DNA of 64,000 nucleotides. It comes from Molossus alvarezi. Its lineage: Eukaryota; Chordata; Mammalia; Chiroptera; Molossidae. Shown here piece after piece: positions 56,673-64,000 of the stretch. The DNA lies in assembly GCA_037176705.1 (NCBI GenBank), contig CM073897.1:42224488-42288487 (forward strand), written 5' to 3'. The notes below the pieces were generated by a model. That model saw only the letters and a program-made list of their open reading frames with translations. It did no database searches and had not been told where the DNA came from. Both the position numbers and the translations under genes were made by a program. Within the stretch, counting starts at the first letter, position 1; every line of letters starts with the position of its first letter.

Positions 56673-59371
56673 GGAGCCACCCTCCTCTTTCCACTAGGAA
56701 CGGAGTGGACTGCTCAGTGCAGCACTTCAGATCCCCTGGGTCAAGGAAACCCACCACACCCATCGCCAGTACAGCCGCGCACCGGGTCCTCTTCCCCACT
56801 GCACCAGGCCAGCTGCCCGGGGACGCGCGCCCGCCGAGCCCACTCCACCGCACCTGTGCACCATCCCGCGCCCGCTTCTCCACGCCCAGCTGAAGCCCGC
56901 TCTCCATGCACGCACTGGGCACCTGCCACGTGCCCGGCCCTTGGCAAGACAGGATTGTTTTGGGTGTGAGCTCCTCGAGGCTGTGACTCTAATCCTCTGT
57001 GTGTCCCCAGCGCCCAAAGCAGTTGCTCAGCTGTGGTTCACCCTGTGCTCAGCTTTCCCTTTGCCTCAGGGGTCCATGCTGGCGTATCTGAGAAGGAGGG
57101 TGGTGGTCTCCTGTCTCGAATGGAGCCACCTCTCCTCTGAACTGGGTGTTGCGCCTCCCTGCCCTGCGCTCCGGGCAAACCTGTGGTGGCTGCCACCCGC
57201 TGGCAGAGCAGAGGCACCCCTCCCAGAGTTCCCTGCCCGCCCGGCCCTCTGCAGCCTGGCCTCCAGGTGGCACGGTGAGTCTTGCTCCCCCGATCCATGG
57301 CAGCCTTGGAGAATACCACGGCATGTGAGGGAAACGGCTTTAAAGGTGAGTACTGATGTGCCTTTTCCTATTAGACCCTGAAGAGAGGTGTCTTCGGGGG
57401 CGTGTAAGAGAGAAACTTCACAGGGCTTTCCACGGGGGCTCCTCCCACCCCGACCTATTCCCTCGAACTGGCCTTTTTGTGGGTGTCTCTGTGTACAACC
57501 TCACCCTGGAAATGTCTCCATGCGGGAAACTCCATCCCGACCGGAGGATGGGCTGGCAAGAAGCATTTATTCCTCAAGTCCGAATTCGTCCATCTGGAGT
57601 AGCCCAGGGTGGGTTTCAGCCCCCCACACACACCCCATGCAGGCCAGTCTCCTTCCAAGGCCCGAGGGGCAACAGGAGTTACCAGTACAGTCTTATCCTT
57701 CAATAATCCAGAGATTCCCTGTGGAGACACACACACCTCGAGAGGACACACATCAGTTCCTAGGAGCACTGGATCCCTCAGTGCACTGGGCAGAATGGAA
57801 GGACTGTCCTGCCCCCCCGAGACCGCAAGCCCGCTCCTGCCCCTGGGAAGTAGGGACCCGACACTCACATGTATGCAGAGTGCTTGGGCCTTTCCTTCAT
57901 TGTCCTCTCTGCAGCCGTCAAAATATGCCCCCTCTTCTCCGGGGACTATGTTCGTGGGGTAGGAATCCCCTCCCCAGTCTGTGAGATGGCGACAGAGGAA
58001 ATGGAGTTGTTATTTTAGATGCAGATACTTACTGTACGACTGAGTGGGTGGGTAGATAAATGGGTGGAAAGAGAATGGATGATTAAACGAATGAATGGCA
58101 GAGCCAGGCCCTACAGGAGGTCTAGAGGAGGAATTGCAATTAATCAAACATCTAATGAGCACGTCACGCCTGTAACCCAAGCAGCCTTAGAGGACCTAAA
58201 GATGTAAAACAGGACCCTTGGCTTGTACACATCACCGCTCAACCAGGGGGTCTAGGAAAACTCAGAAAACAGATTCCGTGATACCAAGGAGCATGTGCTC
58301 TGTGTCACTACTACAAAGGCCTTGGCAGCCACACTTGCTAGAACTCAGAAGTCTGGTGAAGGAGCAGAACCCTCCCAGGTTTTGCCCTGGGAGAAATGGC
58401 CCGAGTCCCAGGCTCTGGAATCAAGATGCACCATAAGTTTGAGCTCAATCTAGGGAATGGGGAGTTTCCAGTCTCATCACAGAAGCACAGTGAGGCAGCC
58501 AGGGGCTCCAGGCCCTGCAGTGTCCCACCTGTGTTTAGGGTCAGGTCCAGGCAGGTGAGCTGGGCAGATGCCCTGCCTCCATACATGACTGGCATAGGTT
58601 GGTTGTAGGAAGAACCGAGCTCTGGAGGACTGAAGCGGGATCTCTGCCCACAGCCATGACTCAGCGACAGCAGGCTGGCCCCAGCTCCAAATGTGCTCCT
58701 TGCCCAGTCAGCCTGTGATTTCAGCTAGCATTTCAGAGACTGCAGCTAGCTTGAGGGGAGGGTGAACGTGAGCCCATGTGCTAAGAAAGTGGTTCCAACA
58801 AAAACCACTTCCCACAGTGCCAAAGAAGGGGCGCTCAGGGTGGGCGGGGTGGGGAGAGGAAGGAGTCTGAGAAAATTTCCCTGGAAGAGGTGGGTTTGGG
58901 GAGAAGGGATTAGATGAGAGTGAAAGACATTTCTGGTGAGAGGAAGATGTGCTGTTCACATGGGCCTGGGGGAGCTTGGGCCTCTAAGCCCTGTTCCTGG
59001 GAAGCTGGTCTAGGCAGGCATAAAGCCCCAGATTCCCAGGGATCCCATCTAGCATGTCTCAACATTTTGAACACAGCAAAACCCACAACGGCTGATATTT
59101 ACATGCAGGAGCCACACCCCTGGGTATGTCTAGGTTTGGTGTAATCAAGGTGTAGGTTAGGTACAAACCCAAGCTAGTGCCCCTCTTTTGCCCACTCAGA
59201 AAGCATATCGGCATGTGAGGAAGAGTGGAATGCACTCTCCTTTATAACAAAAGGAATTAGTTTGCAAAGCTGTACTTTATTATCCATAATGACTTGCTTC
59301 TGACTCATTGCATCACTATAGTAACATGAAGATGGGGAAGCATCTCTACCTTCTTTTTCCTTCTCTATCTT

Positions 59372-59387
59372 GGGGGGGGGGGGGGGG
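59372..59387. repeat. G16 homopolymer
   Basis: Sixteen consecutive G in the intergenic region. Confidence 0.96.
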
Positions 59388-60304
59388 TTCACCATAAGAT
59401 CCTGAACAAGGAAGGATATGTCTGAAAGTAAGTTATTAGGAAGTGGGCCCCAGAAGAGCAGGCAAATGAAGGTGAAGGACCAGAAAGGAAAGAGGGACAT
59501 CAAGGGCTTGAGATCAAGCAACGTCCAAAGAGAGCAAATTCTGGCTCAGTCCATTGGGAGAGTTGTGGCCACAATCTAAGTCACACCTAAGAGCTGTCCC
59601 CAGCTGGGCCGACGTATTTATACCTCTGCACCCGTCAGTCGCCCGCCGGTTAAGGGCTGCCCCTGGGGACGTCAGGATGTTGCACTCAGCAAAGGGAGCT
59701 CCGGCAGCTTGAGGACAGCCCACCTACAAAGAGTCGCAGGTGTGGGCTGTTGGGAAAGAAAGCACACAGCTTTCATTCATTTCAATCCGAGGAGGGTGGT
59801 GGAGTCTCACGGCACCTGTTGTGGCCTCATTTCCTGTCTCATGGTGGGCACCTAGTAAACTCTGGCTGGCTTTCGGCTAGTGACAGATGTATCCAGGAGA
59901 ACAGAACACCATAATCCCACGCATCAAGTCGACAGAGGACAGGACCCCACCTGCTTTGCTTAACACTGTATCCCTGGCACCAGATGCATTCATGTACACT
60001 TGTTGGATAAAGAATGAATGAATCTCCTCCGTGGGGATTGTGGAATCTAAGAGCTTCTCCAAGGCCACCCTAGTTCTGTCTTTCATTGCTGACCTGACGC
60101 AGCCGATGCTGCCCGAGACCATGGAGACTCAGGAGGAGCACTGGGCCTCCTCACAGGTGACCCTCCTCGTTGAGCAAACACTGCCCAACCTTTGGGCCCA
60201 ACATCTGCCTGTCTCTCCTGATCAGATGCTTCTGAGGATACGCAGTATGGCTCAGAGGGGAGAGCTCAGCGGGACACGGTGGGCATGGGCTCCAGACCCA
60301 GTGC

Positions 60305-60470
60305 TTTCTACATCTAATCTCATTTGAACCTACAGCAATATTCATGGTAGGTGTTAGTTTCTCCCATTTTGCAGATGAGGCCTGGAGATGTTCGTGATTT
60401 GTGCTGTTGAGTAATAGAAGGCCACCCATCGGAATTTGAATCCAGGTTTGCCTAGCTCCAAATTCTAGGC
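60305..60470 (-). repeat. MIR SINE
   Basis: TCTAATCTCATTTGAACCTA, CCCATTTTGCAGATGAGGCC and GGAATTTGAATCCAGGTTTG follow the reverse MIR. Confidence 0.78.
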
Positions 60471-61508
60471 TGTTTCTCTTATATCTTAAAACTGGGGAGT
60501 AAGGACATTTCTAATGTGAAGAGCTTCACACACTGACAAATCTGATGATGGCCAATCACCTTTCGAGCAGCCGGTGGGTTCACCTGATGACTGTTCAACA
60601 GACACAAGGCCCACCCGAGACGTGGCCCAACTCCACACTCAGGGCTCTTTGTGGGTGTGCAGCCTGTGCAATCACACAGGGCCCTGGAGTCAGAGGACCC
60701 CACTCTTGTTTTAACGCTCTGCTGTCTCCTTCTTGAAACCTAATAGTTTTTGAACAAGGGGTCCTGTGTTTCCATCGTGCACCAGAGTATGCAAGTTATG
60801 TGGCCAATACTCCCCACACTGCTTACCCGGTGTGACCAAACCTACAGCACTGCTAGGGCATTCCCAGGGCTCTGAGTCAGAGAGTGCACCCTGGAAGCCC
60901 AAGGGGTGCGGTGGGTGACAAATCCCTTACATATCTTTGGGGGCTGATGGTACTGAAACGACCCCGCCTGACATCTTCCCATCCTACCAACACCAGGCCA
61001 GGAAATCGCCACTCAGTAGTAAACATCTAAGTCCACTAAGGTGGCTAAGACCTGAGAAAGTAGAAGGTGTGAGGACAGTGGGCACAAAGAAGCTAGAGGG
61101 CAGTTCCATCCGGGGGAGGGAGGCTTCCCAGAGAGGTGGCATAAGAGAAAGGAAGGAAGAAGGATATGGCAGGCGGAGGGCATAGTGAGCTAAGGGCACT
61201 GAGTCCTCCTGTGGGTGTCTTGACAGGTCTGGGCAAGGCAGAGGAGAGGCCTCAGGAATCGGACTGCACCTGTAGGCAAGGACGGGGCAACCAGGTGGAC
61301 CTAACATTTCCTGCCACCCCCCTCTCCAAGTTTTGTGCTCCTGCCTCAGGTACATTCTCCTGGGTCAGTCTCCATTTCCACCCCAAATCTTACCAGATGG
61401 CTGGAATGTCCTGAGATGAGGGGTTTGATTTTCTTCAGATAGGCGTCTTCCACTCGATTGCATAGGGCAGGTGATGAGCTTTGGCCATAAAGATTTTTTT
61501 ACCTCGAT

Positions 61509-61526
61509 GGCGCCACCTAGGGGTCT
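61509..61526 (-). promoter_or_regulatory. CTCF-like motif, 16 of 18
   Basis: GGCGCCACCTAGGGGTCT compared with RSYGCCMYCTRSTGGYCR matches at 16 of 18 positions, in minus orientation. Confidence 0.5.
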
Positions 61527-62019
61527 TCCATCACATGTTCCCTTCTCTCCAGACTAACATGCAGAAAAACATGGTGAGATTATATAAAACCATGATAATC
61601 CCCTGTCCCAGCCCCTGAACTTTGTGTGGTCCTGATGACCTTCATACAGGCATCCTTTTGACCTGAACAACAGCCCCAAAGTTGAGCAATCACTCTTGGA
61701 AGATGCTCCCCAAAACACCACACACACACACGCACCCAAAAGGAAAGAGAGTTCTGGAGGTCCCTTCCTCCCCTGCCTGGGTGCCTTCTGAGTCTTGGGC
61801 CACTCTGAGGAGGGTCCCTCAATCCTGAACGTACTGTCTCTAGCACCATGTGATCACTGCAGAGGCCACTGCTGAGCCTGGAGTTGGAAGAAAGTGGACA
61901 AAACAGCGCTTACTCATGACTCATGGGCTTGGAGACATACCTTAGATCTCTTCAATTATGATAACCTCAATAACACGAAGGAGGGGGCAAGGAGGAGCTG
62001 GAGGGAAGGCTGCTATTTC

Positions 62020-62345
62020 TTGAGAGCCCTCCCCTGTGCCAGACAGCCACACTAGGCCCTTTTAGGTACCTTCCTTGGATGCATTTTTGCAAGTGCATTA
62101 AATCTGTGTCAGAGCAAGGCAAGGTCCCAGTGACCATTGATAGGCACTGTGTGCCAGGCACTCTTCTGGGCAGTTTACATGAATTTGCTCATTTAGTCCT
62201 CACTATAGTAAACAGGGGAGGTGCTACTCTGATCCTCATTTTGGAGGTGCAGAAACTGAGGCAATTGTCCAAGGGTATGTGGCTGATAAGCAGAAAAACA
62301 GATCTGAGCCTAGCAGTCAGTTCCAGGGCATGCACTATTAATCAC
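62020..62345 (-). repeat. MIR SINE(s)
   Basis: GGCACTGTGTGCCAGGCACT, TTTAGTCCTCACTATAGTAA and GCAGAAACTGAGGCAATTGT form a good reverse MIR at 62140-62345, with a further MIR-like end at 62020-62080 (TTCTTGAGAGCCCTCCCCTG). Confidence 0.8.
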
Positions 62346-62872
62346 TGCCTGGGCTACCTGTTTGGGAGACAAAAAGAAAACGCAGATACTCTGTCCTAGA
62401 GTCTGCTGGGGAAAAACAATATGTGATTGAATATCCAGAAGGCACTTACTTATTTACTTACTTGACAGACTTTTCCTAAAGGACATCTTACAGCAGGTGT
62501 GGGTGGGTGTGTGAGTGTAAATTATGCCAGTGTGCTGGGGAAGAGAAAATGAACCAGGTTGGACCTGCACACAGGTGATTCAGGATGGAGCACGAGACAC
62601 TGGGACAAGAAGCAGTCTAGGCACAGCTAGCCAGGCGATGCTCAAACTCTGGTCTAACTGGGTCTAAGGAATATCCAGCAAATAATGAATCTTCAGAAAA
62701 CTGCCCTTAGAACCCTAATTATATCTAAGAAGCTCCACTGATTGTCTCATTCAGCTTTATGCCTCCTCCCTAGGAAGAGAAGGGGAACACTGGTGATGAG
62801 GCAGGACCCTGCTTCTCAAGGCAAAACAAGATGAGCTCCCTCGCGGCGCCAGAGTTAGACAGACTGGCCTGA

Positions 62873-62890
62873 GCTGCCATCTACTGGCCA
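62873..62890 (-). promoter_or_regulatory. CTCF motif, 18 of 18
   Basis: GCTGCCATCTACTGGCCA fits the reverse consensus RSYGCCMYCTRSTGGYCR at every position. It lies in non-repeat sequence about 7.5 kb downstream of the gene end. Minus orientation, the same as the motif at 61509. Confidence 0.65.
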
Positions 62891-63064
62891 ACCATACACG
62901 TTATGCTCCCTATTGCCAGAGGCCCGCCTTCCTGCCCAGGTGCCCGAAAGTATATGAATCCTTTGGTCCTTGAGCAGCCCTGAGAGAGAGAAAGATAGAG
63001 AGAGAGGCTGTTACCTCCTGTGTTTTACAAATAAAGAGGAGACTGAGACTCAGAGGTGACAGAC

Positions 63065-63185
63065 AATAGGCAGTAATAGCAAACATTTACGATTTTCCCG
63101 GCACTGTGCTAAGCACTTTACATTCACTATCTCCTTGAATCCTCTCAAGAATCCCATGAGATTTATCCCCCTTTTACTTGTTCTA
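63065..63185 (-). repeat. MIR fragment
   Basis: GGCACTGTGCTAAGCACTTT, ACATTCACTATCTCCTTGAA and TCCTCTCAAGAATCCCATGA are reverse MIR words. Confidence 0.78.
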
Positions 63186-63509
63186 TCTCTGAAGTCTTTT
63201 AATCTGTATTGGTGTCACCTTCTTCTTCATGCCATTTATTTGTTGGCGATGCCAGGTCGTTCGTACTAAGGAAGGTCTCACAAACAGCATTGGGGGGAGG
63301 GGGTTGTTAGGGTGTCATTTCACTCTTAGGCCTCCATGTCTCCTGTAAGCCTGTGTATAATTCTAAAGGCTTAGACATTCCGGTTCAGTTGTCTCAAGCC
63401 AGACTAATTTCCACTGCGTTTCCTCAGAAGGCACATAATGTGTGGTTGTCCTACTTCTACTGATACTAACGCAGTGCAAAAATGCTGTTTGTTATTCCTT
63501 TATTAAATA

Positions 63510-64000
63510 GGATTTTTTAAATTTATCTTTATTGTTGAAAGTATTACAGATGTCCCCCCTTTTCCCTGCTGTCCCCCTCCACCCCATTCCTGCCTCCCAA
63601 CCCTAGACCTTCACCACACTGTTGTCTGTGTCCATGGGTTATGCATATATGCATAAGTTCTTTGGTTAATCTCTTCCCACCCTGGCCCCCCTCACTCAGA
63701 GGTTTGTCAGTCTGTTCCCTGCTTCTATGTCTCTGGATCTATTCTGTTCATCAGTTTATTTTGTTCATTAAATCCCAATTATAAGTGAGATCATGTGATA
63801 CTTGTCTTTCTCTGACTGGTTTGTCTCACTTAGCATAATACTCTCCAGGTCCTTCCATACTGTCTCAAAGGGTAAAAGATCCTTCTTTTTTACAGCTATA
63901 TAGTATTCCATTGTGTAAATGTACCACAATGTTTTTATCCACTCATCTACTGACAGACACTTGGGCTGTTTCCAGATCTTAGCAATTGTAAATAGTGCTG
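63510..64000 (-). repeat. L1 3' end, antisense, running off the window
   Basis: Plus-strand text starts with TTTTTTAAATTTATCTTTAT (the reversed A-rich tail) and continues to TAGTATTCCATTGTGTAAAT and TTAGCAATTGTAAATAGTGC, the reverse complement of the L1 ORF2 end (MEYY and TIAK segments). It resembles a younger bat L1 than the copy at 29426. How far the 5' part extends is unknown. Confidence 0.88.

Larger units (their letters stand above)
55367..64000. other. Intergenic region downstream of TENM4
   Basis: No coding exon or second gene was recognised. Contents seen: a MER5A copy (56504), MIR pieces (56225, 60305, 62020, 63020), a G16 run (59372), a short CA repeat (about 61721), two CTCF-like motifs (61509, 62873) and an antisense L1 at the right end. 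A GC-rich patch around 56770-56900 is too short to call a CpG island. Several open frames (for example 57388-57984) lack any family signature. Confidence 0.75.

Noticed and set aside
56770..56900. CpG island or promoter of a downstream gene
   Set aside because: The CG-rich patch is only about 130 bases and no first exon, start or gene body follows in the window.
57388..57984. 198-codon open frame downstream of TENM4
   Set aside because: Low-complexity, Pro/Ser-rich translation with no family motif, overlapping open frames on both strands, no splice or promoter signals. A chance frame in GC-rich DNA.
1..64000. Endogenous retrovirus
   Set aside because: I saw no gag, pol or env wording in any frame and no paired LTRs; the reverse-transcriptase-like pieces are L1.

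Overview
This window is vertebrate nuclear DNA, almost certainly from a bat. Interspersed tRNA-derived SINEs of the bat Ves class, a non-autonomous hAT element with its terminal repeats still readable, and L1/L2/MIR/MER5 fossils fill the spaces between a split, intact protein-coding gene on the + strand. There is no bacterial, plasmid or phage organisation. Most short open frames in the window are chance frames in introns, repeats or the opposite strand.

The gene is the 3' half of a teneurin, best matched to teneurin-4 (TENM4, formerly ODZ4). Nine coding exons lie at 3508-3740, 8121-8275, 14112-14989, 28069-28241, 35019-35254, 38700-38996, 40414-42028, 47394-47536 and 50101-50859. They join in consistent phase to encode one completed split serine plus 1495 residues, with no frameshift or stop, ending at TGA 50857-50859. 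The exons run through the NHL beta-propeller (first three), the YD-repeat shell related to bacterial Rhs proteins (third to seventh), the Rhs core (end of the seventh), and the ABD-like and Tox-GHH-like C-terminal region with the teneurin C-terminal associated peptide (last exon). A 3' UTR of about 4.5 kb follows, with two AATAAA signals; the distal one at 55343 is the likely gene end. The 5' half of the gene, its promoter and the transmembrane/EGF exons lie upstream of base 1.

Layout: 1-3507 intron; 3508-50859 nine exons separated by introns of 1.4-13 kb; 50860 to about 55366 3' UTR; about 55367-64000 intergenic DNA with MIR and MER5-type repeats, two good CTCF-like motifs and the 3' end of an antisense L1 running off the window. 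Introns hold Ves SINEs in both orientations (several with near-perfect target-site duplications), a U6 snRNA pseudogene, an L1 3' end, an L1/HAL1 ORF1 remnant, microsatellites, and AT-rich unique blocks that may be regulatory.

The most useful observations are: a GC-AG intron in the gene (38997-40413) with a frameshifting GT four bases downstream of the GC donor; two kinds of Ves SINE 3' end, one carrying a short TCCTC/GAGGA hairpin; a CTCF-like core inside some Ves SINEs plus a perfect 18/18 CTCF consensus downstream of the gene; and inverted Ves pairs around the first two exons. I did not find a convincing undescribed gene system. This reads as a well-conserved developmental gene in a repeat-rich bat locus.
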